Counted from the stretch's first letter, positions 9,096 to 19,671 are shown. The stretch: DNA of 64,000 nucleotides from Acinetobacter pseudolwoffii (GCF_002803605.1 NZ_PHRG01000003.1:186001-250000), one strand, 5' to 3'. Made by a program: numbers and translations. The notes: generated by a model not told the origin, from the sequence alone.

Positions 9096-9372
9096 GTTCA
9101 AATATCACATTAAAAATGAAAGTGCCAAGTTTACACGATTGCTTGGGATTGCTGTAGTTTGCTGAATCATTTTCAAATATTTTCCAAAAATACTGTATTT
9201 TGTTCAGTGACTATCTTTGGTCTAAGATTTGACTTATTTTTATGCACTACGTTGCTGTAGCATTGATTTAAGCATCAAATTTTATTTATAAGGATATATC
9301 GCGTTCGACATGATACTTTAAAGTCGTTCTGCGAAGATCATTCTTCACAATCATTTCAAATAGTGTGCGTAT

Positions 9373-9825
9373 ATGGATATTAAAATTGTAAAAGTTGAAC
9401 AACTTCCTGACCAGGTCGAAACGCTAGCGACCCTTGCGCGTAAAGAAGGCTTAGATGTGATGGATAAGTTAATTGAAGAATATCGCACCGGTAAAAACTG
9501 CTTTGCTCAAGCCAATGAACATTTACTGGTCGCGCATGATGGCAAAAAACTGATTGCCTGTGGTGGCCTAAACCAGCAATGGGGCGATAATGGCATTGAA
9601 GAGCGGATTGGTCGTGTGCGCCGTTTCTATGTCCATCCAAAATATCGGCTGCATGGGGTCGGTAAACAGCTTCTGGCTTATCTGGAACAGTTGGCAGCTC
9701 CGCATTATTCGGCCTTATGTCTGCAAACAGATACCCGACTGGCTGCCAGCTTCTATCAAAAACAGAATTATGTATTTGTGGAAAATAATCCAAGTTATAA
9801 CTACTTCAAATATTTGATTTCGTGA
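9373..9825 (+). CDS. GNAT family N-acetyltransferase
   Basis: 150 residues. The acetyl-CoA binding motif A is visible as VRRFYVHPKYRLHGVGKQLL (R/Q-x-x-G-x-G/A type, here RLHGVG), followed by a beta-alpha C-terminal part ending FYQKQNYVFVEN. Acceptor unknown. The 270 bases upstream hold no gene and should contain its promoter. Confidence 0.87.
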   Translation: MDIKIVKVEQLPDQVETLATLARKEGLDVMDKLIEEYRTGKNCFAQANEHLLVAHDGKKLIACGGLNQQWGDNGIEERIGRVRRFYVHPKYRLHGVGKQLLAYLEQLAAPHYSALCLQTDTRLAASFYQKQNYVFVENNPSYNYFKYLIS

Positions 9826-9990
9826 TCTTGCGGCTGTTGAGCCAGACTTAGCCAGTAAATTTGATGATTTAATTTTCAAATGATCAAGTTTACTTAATTC
9901 GATCAAAATCCTCGGTTTTCAACGTGAATAATTTAGATAACTAAAGCTATAATGTCCTTAGTTATTTTAATTAAAGCATTAGGAGATCGC

Positions 9991-12930
9991 ATGACTGTAG
10001 ATGTCACTGAAACCATTTCTCAAACTGTACATCCTGCGTTTCAGTTGTTACGTCAACAACATGTTGAAGCTTTAGACATTTTTGTGTCTGAATATAAACA
10101 TAAAGTGACTGGTGCCACACATTATCACCTGGCGACCAATCACGATGAAAATGTCTTTCTGGTGGCGTTTCGTACCCAGCCGATGGATTCTAAAGGCGAA
10201 GCACATATTCTGGAACATACTGCATTATGCGGTTCAGAAAAGTTCCCGGTGCGCGATCCATTCTTCCTGATGATCCGCCGTTCATTGAACACCTTCATGA
10301 ATGCTTTTACTGCGGCAGACTGGACGGCTTATCCATTTGCAACGCAAAACAGCAAAGATTTTCAAAACCTGCTTGAAGTGTATATGGACGCGGCATTTGC
10401 AGCGAACCTGAATCCACTGGATTTTGCTCAGGAAGGCATTCGCATTGAACTGGAAAATGGCGAGCCAGTCTATAAAGGCGTGGTCTTTAATGAAATGAAA
10501 GGGGCGATGAGTTCTCCTTCAGACCAGCTTTATCACACGCTGGCGCATCATTTATATCCGCATACCACTTATCATTATAATTCTGGCGGTGATCCTAAAG
10601 ATATTCCTGACTTAACTTACCAAGAGTTAGTCGATTTCTATAAGTCACATTATCATCCAAGTAATGCAGTCTTCATGACTTTTGGTAATCAATCTACATT
10701 TGAACTGCAAGAACAGTTTGAAAAACTGGCATTGTCCAAATTTGAGCAAGGTCAGACCTTATATCCAACGCCTGAAACCCGTTTGACTGCACCATTGACT
10801 GTGACAGACAGCTATGCGGTCGATGCTGAAGATTTGCAGGACAAAACCTATCATGTGCTGTCATGGTTATTGCCAGAAGCCAGCGATATTAAACTGCGTT
10901 TGGGTATGCGTTTAGTCGAAGGGATTTTGCTGGAAGATTCAGCATCACCACTGCGTCATTATCTGGAAACCTGTGATTATGCACAGTCTAGTGGTCCATT
11001 TATGGGTGTGGATGATTCTAATTTTGAAATGACCTTCTACTGTGCGGTGCAGGGTTCAAATCCTGAACATGCGGAAGAATTTAAAAATGGCGTGTTTAAA
11101 GTTTTAGAAGATGTTGCCTCTAAACCGGTCGATCAGAATATGGTCGATGCAATTTTGCATCAAATTGAATTGCATCAGCGTGAAATCAATGGGGATGGCA
11201 CGCCTTATGGTCTGAGCCTGATTCTGAGCGGTTTGGGCAGTGCGATTCATCACCGTGATCCGGTGGAAGTCTGGGATGTGGATTCCGCGATTGCTGCGGT
11301 GAAAGAAGAACTACAAGATCCAATGTGGTTATCCAACCTGATTCAAGAGCATCTGCTGGATAATCCGCATCGTGTACAACTGACGCTGGTTCCGGATGCG
11401 ACCAAATCTGCCAAAGAAGCGGCCGATGAAAAAGCCCGTCTGGCTGAAATTGGCAAGAATCTGACCGAAGAGCAGAAAGCAGACATTATTGCCCAGACTG
11501 AAGCATTGAATGTGCGTCAGGATACACCGGATGACTTGAATTTATTGCCAAAAGTCGGTCTGGAAGATGTACCTGCGGAATTACAGATTGTTCAGGGCCA
11601 GTTACGCGAGATTATCTGTAATCAGGTCGATACGCCGTTGAACCTGTATCATGCCGGTACCAATGGTATTTATTATCAACAGGTTTTAGTGAATATTCCA
11701 GATGACGTGGTGCAGTCGCCATACTTCAACCTGCTTTCGATCCTGATGGGCGAAGTCGGTGCGGGTGAATATGATTATCTGGAATTCCAGCAACTGCAAA
11801 CTGCAGTAAGTGGCGGTCTGGGTATGGGCGCATCGCTGCGCTCTAAAGTCGATGACAAAAACAAGATCACGGCTTGGCTGACGCTGACCACCAAATCACT
11901 GGTGAATCATTTAGATGCCATTCGTCTGTTGAAAATCGGTTTTGAACAGCTACGTTTTGATGAAAAAGACCGTATTATTGAACTGTTACAACAGCGTAAA
12001 ACACGTTGGCAGTCACGTGTTTCCGGTTCGGGGCATAGCTATGCGATGCAATCTGCATCTCGTCAGCACAGTGCCTTGGCATTGCGTGATTATCACAATA
12101 CTGGTCTGGGTGCATTAAACTGGCTGATCGAGCTGGTCTCTAAAATTGAAAAAGATCCGGCTGAATATGATCTGTTGATTGACGAGTTAAAACGAATTCA
12201 TCGTGTCCTGTTGCAAGCACCGAAGCAGTTCCTGCTGGTGTGTGAAGAGCCACAATCTGATAGCTTGATTGAAGAAATCCAGAATGTCTGGGACAAACTG
12301 GCGGTTGATCCTGCACCGGTTGCATTGACTCAAATCGAAAAAGTGACGCATGATCAGCATGAAGCCTGGTTAATTCAGGCCAATGTCCAGTTCTGCGCGG
12401 CTGCTTATCCGGCGGTCGAAGTGGCGCATCCTGATGCTGCTGCCTTGATGGTGCTGGCAGGATATTTACGTAATGGCTTCCTGCACAGTGCAATCCGTGA
12501 AAAAGGTGGTGCTTATGGCGGTGGTGCCAGCTATGACGGCAATGCCTGTTCATTCCGTTTCTACAGCTACCGTGACCCGCGTCTGGCAGAAACTTTCCAG
12601 GACTTTGATGCCAGTATTCAGTGGTTACTCAATGCGCCGCAACAGCCACATCAACTGGAAGAAGCGATTCTGGGTCTGATTGCCAGTATGGATAAACCGG
12701 GTTCACCAGCGGGCGAGGCAATCACTGCATGTTATGCCTATCTGCATCAGCGTACACCAGCATTCCGTAAGAAATTACGTGAACGTCTGTTAAATGTCAC
12801 ACTGGATGACTTAAAGCGTGTTGCACAAACTTATCTGCTTGAGCAGCAGGCCACTAAGGCAGTCGTGGCGCCAGTGGCAAAACGTGAAACGCTGGAGCAG
12901 CTTGGTTTTGTAATTCAACAAGTTCTATAA
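9991..12930 (+). CDS. M16 family metallopeptidase (PreP/presequence-protease type)
   Basis: 979 residues, the single-chain M16C length. The inverted zinc motif HxxEH is present as H72-ILEH76, with ENGEPVYKGVVFNEMKGAMS supplying the downstream Glu. M16C enzymes form a closed chamber and degrade peptides. AGGAG five bases before the ATG at 9991 supports this start over one at 9952. No signal peptide, so probably cytoplasmic. The phospholipase gene follows after 21 bases and may be read from the same transcript. Confidence 0.92.
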   Translation: MTVDVTETISQTVHPAFQLLRQQHVEALDIFVSEYKHKVTGATHYHLATNHDENVFLVAFRTQPMDSKGEAHILEHTALCGSEKFPVRDPFFLMIRRSLNTFMNAFTAADWTAYPFATQNSKDFQNLLEVYMDAAFAANLNPLDFAQEGIRIELENGEPVYKGVVFNEMKGAMSSPSDQLYHTLAHHLYPHTTYHYNSGGDPKDIPDLTYQELVDFYKSHYHPSNAVFMTFGNQSTFELQEQFEKLALSKFEQGQTLYPTPETRLTAPLTVTDSYAVDAEDLQDKTYHVLSWLLPEASDIKLRLGMRLVEGILLEDSASPLRHYLETCDYAQSSGPFMGVDDSNFEMTFYCAVQGSNPEHAEEFKNGVFKVLEDVASKPVDQNMVDAILHQIELHQREINGDGTPYGLSLILSGLGSAIHHRDPVEVWDVDSAIAAVKEELQDPMWLSNLIQEHLLDNPHRVQLTLVPDATKSAKEAADEKARLAEIGKNLTEEQKADIIAQTEALNVRQDTPDDLNLLPKVGLEDVPAELQIVQGQLREIICNQVDTPLNLYHAGTNGIYYQQVLVNIPDDVVQSPYFNLLSILMGEVGAGEYDYLEFQQLQTAVSGGLGMGASLRSKVDDKNKITAWLTLTTKSLVNHLDAIRLLKIGFEQLRFDEKDRIIELLQQRKTRWQSRVSGSGHSYAMQSASRQHSALALRDYHNTGLGALNWLIELVSKIEKDPAEYDLLIDELKRIHRVLLQAPKQFLLVCEEPQSDSLIEEIQNVWDKLAVDPAPVALTQIEKVTHDQHEAWLIQANVQFCAAAYPAVEVAHPDAAALMVLAGYLRNGFLHSAIREKGGAYGGGASYDGNACSFRFYSYRDPRLAETFQDFDASIQWLLNAPQQPHQLEEAILGLIASMDKPGSPAGEAITACYAYLHQRTPAFRKKLRERLLNVTLDDLKRVAQTYLLEQQATKAVVAPVAKRETLEQLGFVIQQVL

Positions 12931-12951
12931 ATAAAAAAATGAGGATAAGGG

Positions 12952-14094
12952 ATGGCGCTTAATTCGTTTAAGCGCTCAACTCTGCAGCTGAGCGTTGTGC
13001 TGGGCTGTACAGTTGGGACGCAAGTGAATGCGGAAGAAAAAATAGTGGTGAATAGTCCCATGCCGGCAACGGCTGAAGCTTGTGCAGCACTGGAAATCAG
13101 TGCAGAACGTCTGGCCTGTTATGATAGCTTGTTTAAAATAGTGGTTACCGATAAGCCGGTGATCGTTTCTGAACGTCGTGCAGCAGCAGAAATTGCGCCT
13201 GAACCGGATAATTTAAAAGCCAAAATTGGACAAACCGTTTCCAATATTTATGCTTCTGAAGGATCAAAGCTGACACCAAATCTGTCTTTGCTGGATAGCC
13301 GCTGGGAATTGTCTCCGGAAAGTAAACTGGGTACCTGGAACATCCGTTCTTATCAGCCAATTTACCTGATGCCCGGTTTTTGGACTTCAAAGAAAAATGA
13401 ATTACCCGAGAGTGAAAATCCCAACAATATAGAGACAGAGAAACAGAATCTCACCTCAACTGAAGCTAAGTTTCAACTGTCTTTAAAGACCAAGGCGGTT
13501 GAAAATATTCTGGGGAATAATGGGGATCTCTGGCTCGGTTATACTCAGTCTTCACGTTGGCAGGTCTATAACTCGGAAGAGTCACGTCCGTTTCGTGAAA
13601 CCAATTATGAACCCGAAGCAAGTTTTGTTTTGCGTACCAATTATGACCTTTTTGGTCTTAACTGGCGTATGTTGGGACTAACCATTAATCATCAGTCCAA
13701 TGGCCGTTCTGACCCGTTGTCGCGTAGCTGGAACCGCGTCATGCTGAATCTGGGCTTTGAAAAAGACAATTTTGCCCTGATGGTTCGCCCTTGGTATCGC
13801 TTTGAAGAGAATCGTGACGACGATAACAATCCCGAGATCAAGAACTATATTGGACGCGGCGACATGACGGCTTTTTATCGTCATAACGAGCATGATTTTT
13901 CCTTGATGCTGCGTCATACCTTAAAAGGCGGTGATGACAATCGTGGTGCAATCCAGTTTGACTGGTCATTCCCGATCAGTGGCCGTTTACGTGGTCAATT
14001 CCAGCTTTTTGATGGCTATGGCGAAAGTCTGATTGATTATAACCATCGTGCCACTTATGTGGGCTTGGGTGTTTCCTTAATGAACTGGTTCTAA
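12952..14094 (+). CDS. pldA: Outer-membrane phospholipase A (OMPLA)
   Basis: 380 residues with an N-terminal signal peptide (cleavage probably after VNA, about residue 27). Catalytic residues of OMPLA are visible in NHQSNGRSDPLSRSWNR: His247, Ser249 and the Asn downstream. The C-terminus ends in a beta-strand with aromatic Phe, as for outer-membrane barrels. A calcium-dependent dimer that hydrolyses misplaced phospholipids in the outer leaflet. The region before the barrel (about 30-110) is longer than in E. coli PldA and includes a Cys pair. Confidence 0.93.
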   Translation: MALNSFKRSTLQLSVVLGCTVGTQVNAEEKIVVNSPMPATAEACAALEISAERLACYDSLFKIVVTDKPVIVSERRAAAEIAPEPDNLKAKIGQTVSNIYASEGSKLTPNLSLLDSRWELSPESKLGTWNIRSYQPIYLMPGFWTSKKNELPESENPNNIETEKQNLTSTEAKFQLSLKTKAVENILGNNGDLWLGYTQSSRWQVYNSEESRPFRETNYEPEASFVLRTNYDLFGLNWRMLGLTINHQSNGRSDPLSRSWNRVMLNLGFEKDNFALMVRPWYRFEENRDDDNNPEIKNYIGRGDMTAFYRHNEHDFSLMLRHTLKGGDDNRGAIQFDWSFPISGRLRGQFQLFDGYGESLIDYNHRATYVGLGVSLMNWF

Positions 14095-14131
14095 GTTTCC
14101 AGGCTTCATCATTTTAGAATTAATATAAAAA

Positions 14132-14157
14132 AACCATGCTGTAGCATGGTTTTTTTA
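14132..14157. terminator. Bidirectional terminator between pldA and ktrB
   Basis: AACCATGC / GCATGGTT hairpin, TGTA loop, T run to the right and A run to the left. Confidence 0.88.
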
Positions 14158-14166
14158 TTGGGTGGT

Positions 14167-15507
14167 TTAACCAATCTGGATTTCTGAAGGCGGATGTTTG
14201 ATTCGGCTCTTTTTCGGGGTAGCAATGAAATAAGCTAAAGTCAGTGGCCCTAAACGTCCTGCAAACATTAACAGCATCAAAATAATCAAACTGGCAGGTT
14301 GCAGTTCTTCGGTTATTCCTCGGGTCAAGCCGACCGTACAGGCTGCTGACACGGCTTCAAATAACAGATCGAGAAATTCATGTTCAGGTTCCAGAATTAA
14401 TAAACTCATAAAACCCATCACAATTAAGGCTGCCGTAATACAGACCACAGCCAGTGCCTTAAACGTAGTTTTTTCGGGAATAGAATGATTAAACAGACGG
14501 ATTTCATCTTCACGTCTTAAAAAACTGATTACGCTAATCAATACAATAATAAACGTGCCGACTTTAATTCCGCCCGCCGTACTTAAGGAGCCGCCGCCAA
14601 TAAACATCAGAAACATGGTGACGAGGGTCGATGCATCACTCATTTGCTCCATCGGTAAGCTATTAAAGCCTGAAGAGCGGGGAACAGTGGCATGGAACCA
14701 GGCATTCACGGCTTGATCGCCTAGACTCATCAGGCCCAAAGTTTGCGGATTAGAGGCTTCGAGCAGCCATAGCACAATAAACGCACTTAAGTTAAGACCC
14801 AGAATCGTCGAAAGAATGAGCTTGCTATTGGTACTTAACTTGCGCCAGCGTCTATGTTGCTTGACATCCATCAGCACCAGAAAGCCGATACCACCAATGA
14901 TATACAGCATACTGATGGTAAAGGTGATCAGATACTGCCCTGAAAAGCTCATCAAGCTATTTGGAAAAAGCGAAAATCCACCATTATTGAACGCTGACAC
15001 ACTATAAAAGGCAGCATAAAAGAGTGCTTCACTGAACGGATATTCTCTGAGCCAGGACAAGGTCAGAATCAGCGTACCGATAGCTTCAAAAAACAGGGAA
15101 TATAAAAATACCGCTTTAATGGTAAAACTGACTTTTTTCAGGCTGGTCTGGCCAATCGATTCCTGTGCCATGACTTGCTGTTTGAGCCCCATCTTGGGTG
15201 CCAGACTCATCACTGCCAGAATGGCAAAGGTCATAAAACCCAGTCCACCGCATTGCAGCAGAAACATAATGACAATCTGGCCAAATACCGTATAGGCTTC
15301 ACCGACATTCACTACGGACAGTCCGGTAATGGTCACCGCAGAAGTAGCCGTGAAAATGGCTTGCAACCAGCTGATATCACCCTGATGGGCAATAGGTAAC
15401 ATCAGTAGCAGTGAACCGATCAGGATTAATCCGAGAAAACCCAAGGCCAATAAACTCGGCGGGCTGAGATTAATGGTTCTATGTTGCTTTAAGTCAGAAC
15501 TTCTCAT
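14167..15507 (-). CDS. TrkH/KtrB-type potassium uptake channel subunit
   Basis: 446 residues, about eight transmembrane helices arranged as four M-P-M repeats. The four filter glycines are seen in VTITGLSVV, FNNGGFSLF, PRSSGFNSL and CTVGLTRG. The short length and the pairing with a single-repeat TrkA protein suggest the Ktr type rather than TrkH-TrkA. Its start overlaps the stop of the regulator gene by four bases, so the two form one operon. Confidence 0.92.
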   Translation of the reverse strand: MRSSDLKQHRTINLSPPSLLALGFLGLILIGSLLLMLPIAHQGDISWLQAIFTATSAVTITGLSVVNVGEAYTVFGQIVIMFLLQCGGLGFMTFAILAVMSLAPKMGLKQQVMAQESIGQTSLKKVSFTIKAVFLYSLFFEAIGTLILTLSWLREYPFSEALFYAAFYSVSAFNNGGFSLFPNSLMSFSGQYLITFTISMLYIIGGIGFLVLMDVKQHRRWRKLSTNSKLILSTILGLNLSAFIVLWLLEASNPQTLGLMSLGDQAVNAWFHATVPRSSGFNSLPMEQMSDASTLVTMFLMFIGGGSLSTAGGIKVGTFIIVLISVISFLRREDEIRLFNHSIPEKTTFKALAVVCITAALIVMGFMSLLILEPEHEFLDLLFEAVSAACTVGLTRGITEELQPASLIILMLLMFAGRLGPLTLAYFIATPKKSRIKHPPSEIQIG

Positions 15508-16160
15508 AGCGCTTTAAAATATCTGGCGAGATGGCGTAAAGGCTCCAGTAATCCTTCAACCACAAGAATATCGCCTTCCTGCAGAATCAGGTCGGATGCG
15601 ACCTGGTATTGCACCACTGATCCGCGCTTATGTAATAAGGTGGTGATTTCAGGGGCGTGCTTCATCAGTTGGTTGAGCGGCGTAGCATGATGATCGGCAT
15701 GAATCTCAATTTTGACAATATAATGATCATCTTCCAGTGCCATATAACGACTGACCATCGGGTAGCTTAAAGACTGAGCCACACGCACGCCCATATCTTC
15801 TTCAGGATGAATGATTTTCTCGACATTGAGATGGGTCAGAATCATGTGATGGGATTTGGATTTGGCTTTTACCCAGATTTTTTTGACGCCCATATTTTTC
15901 AGGTGCAATACACACAAAATACTGGCTTCAATATCTTCTCCGATCGCCACGACTACGGCATCACAACGCTGCACATTCAGTTCATCCAGCACATGCTCAT
16001 CGGTTGCATCGGCAATTACAGCATGGGTCAGTTGATCAGAAATATTTTCTACATATTTTTTATTCAGATCGATTCCGATCACTTCATGATTCAGACTGAT
16101 CAGTTGCGTGGCCACAGTCGCACCAAAACTACCCAGCCCAATCACTGCAAATAATGCCAT
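15504..16160 (-). CDS. TrkA/KtrA-type potassium uptake regulator
   Basis: 218 residues with one RCK unit: a Rossmann domain beginning MALFAVIGLGSFGATVATQL (glycine motif G-L-G-S-F-G, acidic Asp at the end of strand two) and a TrkA-C domain from about residue 140. Binds nucleotides on the cytoplasmic side and gates the channel encoded by the overlapping downstream gene. Confidence 0.93.
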   Translation of the reverse strand: MALFAVIGLGSFGATVATQLISLNHEVIGIDLNKKYVENISDQLTHAVIADATDEHVLDELNVQRCDAVVVAIGEDIEASILCVLHLKNMGVKKIWVKAKSKSHHMILTHLNVEKIIHPEEDMGVRVAQSLSYPMVSRYMALEDDHYIVKIEIHADHHATPLNQLMKHAPEITTLLHKRGSVVQYQVASDLILQEGDILVVEGLLEPLRHLARYFKAL

Positions 16161-16284
16161 GAATATTGTCCTAACTATTTTTATTACATCTCAACTTTAG
16201 TGTAAGAGAATTTCGTAAAAATTGCGCTGCTATTCAGCAAGCTATGCCGAGATAAATAGTATGATCATGATTTTGAGTTGCACA

Positions 16285-16308
16285 TAAAAAACCGCCTCGA
16301 AAGGCGGT
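16285..16308 (-). terminator. Terminator of ilvA
   Basis: Read on the minus strand, ACCGCCT / AGGCGGT hairpin followed by six T. Confidence 0.85.
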
Positions 16309-16322
16309 CTATATTTTAACAA

Positions 16323-17861
16323 TTACTTCAGGAAGCGCTGATAGCCCAGATTATTGGTAATTTCCTGATATGGATATGTAATGGTTTCAAGGGTTTCAAT
16401 CAAGCCATCCGGATTCTGCTGCGCATCGGTCGCCTCCAGACCCACCAGAACACGCCCTTCCGCAGCGCCGTGGTTACGGTAATGGAACAGGGTAATGTTA
16501 TGCGTTGGGCCAAGACGTTCCAGGAACATTAATAAAGCACCAGGACGTTCTGGAAATTCCACCCGGAACAGGCGTTCATTTTCAATATCGGCATGACCAC
16601 CGATCAGGTAACGAATATGCAGTTTTGCCACTTCATCATCAGACAGGTCATCGACGTCATACTGGAATTTTAGCGTTTCATAAATTTCCTGACGTTCTTT
16701 TTCACCATTTTTTAAGCTGATCCCAACAAATACTTGAGCAGCAGAGACATCACTGGCACGGTAATTAAATTCGGTAATATTGCGACCTTGCAAAGCGCGA
16801 CAGAAGTTGAGGAATGAACCTTTCTGTTCCGGAATCGTCACGGCAAAAATCGCTTCTTTACGTTCACCGAGTTCGGTACGTTCGGCGATATAACGCAAAC
16901 GGTCGAAGTTCATGTTAGCACCGCATACAATCGACACCATATTTTTGCCTTCGATTTTATGTTCTTCGACATATTTTTTAATGCCGGCCAATGCCATAGC
17001 ACCTGAGGGTTCGACAATGCTGCGGCATTCGTCATAAGTATCTTTAATGGCTGCACAAATTTCGTCGGTATTGACCAGTACCACATGTGGTTCTACGATC
17101 GGGCCAGAATTATCTGACTTTTGCAGGCGAATCACTTCAAATGGTTTTTCACCAATTTGTGCAACGGCTGTACCGTCAGCGAATAAACCCACAGAAGGTA
17201 AAATGACACGTTCATTGGCCTCTAAAGCTGCTTTTAAGCATGCCGATTCGTCATATTCCACCGGAATGACTTTGACATGCGGGGCAACATCACCTAGGTA
17301 GGCTGCCACACCTGCGATCAGGCCACCGCCACCTACCGCTACAAATACATAATCGACATCACGCCATTGACGCAGAATTTCATTGGCAATGGTACCTTGA
17401 CCCGCCATCACCAGCTCATCATCATAAGGCGGAATAAAAGTCATGCCATCTTCTTGAGCACGTTGAATTGCATATTTGTTGGCAACGTCGAATGAGTCAC
17501 CATGTAAAACAACTTCACCCCCAAGGCGTTTTACCGCTTGGACTTTAATATCTGGTGTTGTTTTTGGCATTACGATAATGGCGCGAATACCCAATTTTTT
17601 ACCCGATAATGCCACGCCTTGCGCATGGTTGCCTGCTGAAGCTGTGATGACACCACGTTCCAGTTGAGATTTCGGCAATTGACTAATGCGGTTATAAGCA
17701 CCACGTAATTTGAATGAAAAAACGGGTTGTAAATCTTCACGTTTAAAGCGGATGTTATTATTGAGTCGTTCGCTAATTCGTGGTGCTGCTTCGAGTGGAG
17801 TTTCGATTGCAACATCGTAGACCGTTGCTTGTAATATTTGTCGAACCAAACGAGACAGCAT
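16323..17861 (-). CDS. ilvA: Threonine ammonia-lyase, biosynthetic
   Basis: 512 residues, close to E. coli IlvA (514). Converts threonine to 2-oxobutanoate, the first step to isoleucine. PLP lysine is K51 in SFKLRGAYNR; the glycine loop GGGGLIAG binds the PLP phosphate. Two C-terminal ACT-like domains (about 325-510) serve isoleucine/valine allostery, so this is the biosynthetic form. No leader peptide or attenuator seen upstream. Divergent from rpiA. Confidence 0.96.
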   Translation of the reverse strand: MLSRLVRQILQATVYDVAIETPLEAAPRISERLNNNIRFKREDLQPVFSFKLRGAYNRISQLPKSQLERGVITASAGNHAQGVALSGKKLGIRAIIVMPKTTPDIKVQAVKRLGGEVVLHGDSFDVANKYAIQRAQEDGMTFIPPYDDELVMAGQGTIANEILRQWRDVDYVFVAVGGGGLIAGVAAYLGDVAPHVKVIPVEYDESACLKAALEANERVILPSVGLFADGTAVAQIGEKPFEVIRLQKSDNSGPIVEPHVVLVNTDEICAAIKDTYDECRSIVEPSGAMALAGIKKYVEEHKIEGKNMVSIVCGANMNFDRLRYIAERTELGERKEAIFAVTIPEQKGSFLNFCRALQGRNITEFNYRASDVSAAQVFVGISLKNGEKERQEIYETLKFQYDVDDLSDDEVAKLHIRYLIGGHADIENERLFRVEFPERPGALLMFLERLGPTHNITLFHYRNHGAAEGRVLVGLEATDAQQNPDGLIETLETITYPYQEITNNLGYQRFLK

Positions 17862-17965
17862 GTTAATTTTCCATCTAACAGTTTAAAATAGGCGCTTATT
17901 GTAACAAACCATACGGCTTTGCGGTTCGAAAATACTGCAAAAGTCCAAAATAGTTGAGTGAAGCC

Positions 17966-18637
17966 ATGAGTCTATATGCAACCCAAGATGAGAAAAAACA
18001 AGCAGCGGCCCGTGCTGCTCTGAAACACTTACCAAAAGGCGGCATTTTAGGCGTAGGTACCGGAAGTACGGTTAACTTTTTAATCGATTTATTGCCAGAA
18101 CTTCAGTTAGAAGCGGCTGTGGCAAGTTCTGAAGCAACGGCGCAACGTCTTAAGAAGTTAGGCATTGAAGTGGTCGATATGAACTCTGTCGGCGGACTAG
18201 ATGCTTATGTCGACGGCGCAGATGAAATTGATCGTCATTTGCATATGATCAAAGGTGGTGGTGCAGCACTGACACGTGAAAAAATTGTGGCATCGATTGC
18301 GAAAAAATTTGTGTGTATCGTGGATGATTCAAAATGGGTCGGACAATTGGGACACGATTTCCCACTGCCAGTTGAAGTAATTCCTATGGCACGTTCTGCG
18401 GTTGCACGTAAAATTGTCTCTTTGGGCGGTGATCCTGCATATCGTGAAGGTGTCGTGACTGACAATGGTAATGTGATTTTAGATGTGCATAATCTGAATA
18501 TCTTAAATGCACTTGAGCTTGAAAAAACGCTCAACAACATTCCTGGCGTGGTCTGTAACGGAATTTTTGCGATTAATAAAGCGGACATCGCAATTGTGGC
18601 AACCAATGACGGTATTGAAGAACGTACTGCGGTTTAA
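17966..18637 (+). CDS. rpiA: Ribose-5-phosphate isomerase A
   Basis: 223 residues. Motifs [13 protein letters not shown] (phosphate loop), DGADEID and [11 protein letters not shown] (catalytic Glu and Lys) are intact. Interconverts ribose-5-phosphate and ribulose-5-phosphate in the pentose phosphate pathway. The ATG at 17966 gives the usual N-terminus [11 protein letters not shown]; an in-frame TTG four codons upstream is possible but has no better ribosome site. Confidence 0.96.
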   Translation: MSLYATQDEKKQAAARAALKHLPKGGILGVGTGSTVNFLIDLLPELQLEAAVASSEATAQRLKKLGIEVVDMNSVGGLDAYVDGADEIDRHLHMIKGGGAALTREKIVASIAKKFVCIVDDSKWVGQLGHDFPLPVEVIPMARSAVARKIVSLGGDPAYREGVVTDNGNVILDVHNLNILNALELEKTLNNIPGVVCNGIFAINKADIAIVATNDGIEERTAV

Positions 18638-18659
18638 TCCTTTAATTTTATAAATTAAA

Positions 18660-18767
18660 TTCCCCTAAATCTCCCTGAGCGAAGTTTTAAAGCACTGCTT
18701 TAAAACAAGTGCAAGAAGGGAGACTTTTAAAAGCCCCTCTTTGAAAAAGGAGGGTTAGGGAGGATTA
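18660..18767. repeat. Intergenic inverted-repeat element (REP/MITE-like)
   Basis: About 108 bases. The left end TCCCCTAAATCTCCCT is an imperfect inverse of the right end AGGGTTAGGGAGGATT. Between them lies an 11-base perfect hairpin (GTTTTAAAGCA at 18684-18694, TGCTTTAAAAC at 18696-18706) and a second stem built on CCCCTCTTT / AAAGGAGGG. It resembles dispersed non-coding elements I recall from Acinetobacter intergenic DNA; only one copy is seen here. Confidence 0.6.
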
Positions 18768-18786
18768 AAAATAAAATCAATAAAAT

Positions 18787-19464
18787 ATGACCCCAAACCT
18801 CCCTGAAATCCAAATCACTCGAAAATTACGCGCAACACGCTTGAGACTGCGTGTAGAGCCGACGCAAATTAAATTAACTGTGCCGCAGTTTTGTACACAG
18901 CGCCAAGTTCAAGAGTTTTTAAAACAATCAGAACAATGGCTGATTAAAACCTGGCAATCGCAGCAGGAAAAAGTCCAAAAAATAGACCGAACGCTACCAA
19001 CTGAGCTGCAGTTGTTTAATTTAAACGTGCCAGTTCAGATTCATTATCAAAGCCAGAAACATAACTTTGTTTTCGATTCTGAGAAGTTCCAGCTCTGTGT
19101 CAGTGATCGACATTCTGAAGAATATTTAACAGCTTTTGTCATCAGCTATGCCAAAGACCAGCTTCCCCTATATTTAAATCTTGTCTCACAGCAATGTAAT
19201 CTGCCTTTTAAGAAGTGCAATATTCGACAGCCCAAAACCCGCTGGGGCAGTTGCTCTGCTCAGCATGACATTATGCTGAATAGTGCTTTGGTGTTATTTC
19301 CCGAAGAAATTACCCGTTATGTCGTGGTACATGAACTGGCACATACCCAATATTTTGATCATAGTCCAAGGTTTTGGGCGGAAGTTCAGAAATATGATGC
19401 AAATTTTCAACAGCATCGGAAAATGCTAAAAAATACGCCGTTGCCATATTGGTGGGAAGCTTAA
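18787..19464 (+). CDS. YgjP-like zinc metallopeptidase (DUF45, M48-type)
   Basis: 225 residues. Family hallmarks are RWGSCSAQHDIMLN followed by the zinc site HELAH (residues 182-186) and a third ligand His in FDHSPRFW. Cytoplasmic, no signal peptide. YgjP-like proteins are usually left as predicted hydrolases; substrate unknown. The start lies just beyond the repeat element, which must form its 5' leader if it is read from rpiA. Confidence 0.85.
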   Translation: MTPNLPEIQITRKLRATRLRLRVEPTQIKLTVPQFCTQRQVQEFLKQSEQWLIKTWQSQQEKVQKIDRTLPTELQLFNLNVPVQIHYQSQKHNFVFDSEKFQLCVSDRHSEEYLTAFVISYAKDQLPLYLNLVSQQCNLPFKKCNIRQPKTRWGSCSAQHDIMLNSALVLFPEEITRYVVVHELAHTQYFDHSPRFWAEVQKYDANFQQHRKMLKNTPLPYWWEA

Positions 19465-19671
19465 ATTGAACTGAATAGAGAATGAGAGGGAAATAAAGGC
19501 TTAAAATAGCCTAAGCAATATAGATATTACTTTTCCATCTCTCTTTAATTTTAAAATTGTCTTCAGTGCTTATAAAAAACCAGTAATCCCCGCTGAAACA
19601 GTTTAGAAAACCTCAACTTCCTGTCATACTACGCAGTTATGAAATGGAAACTTTGATTTGAGGTAGTGATC

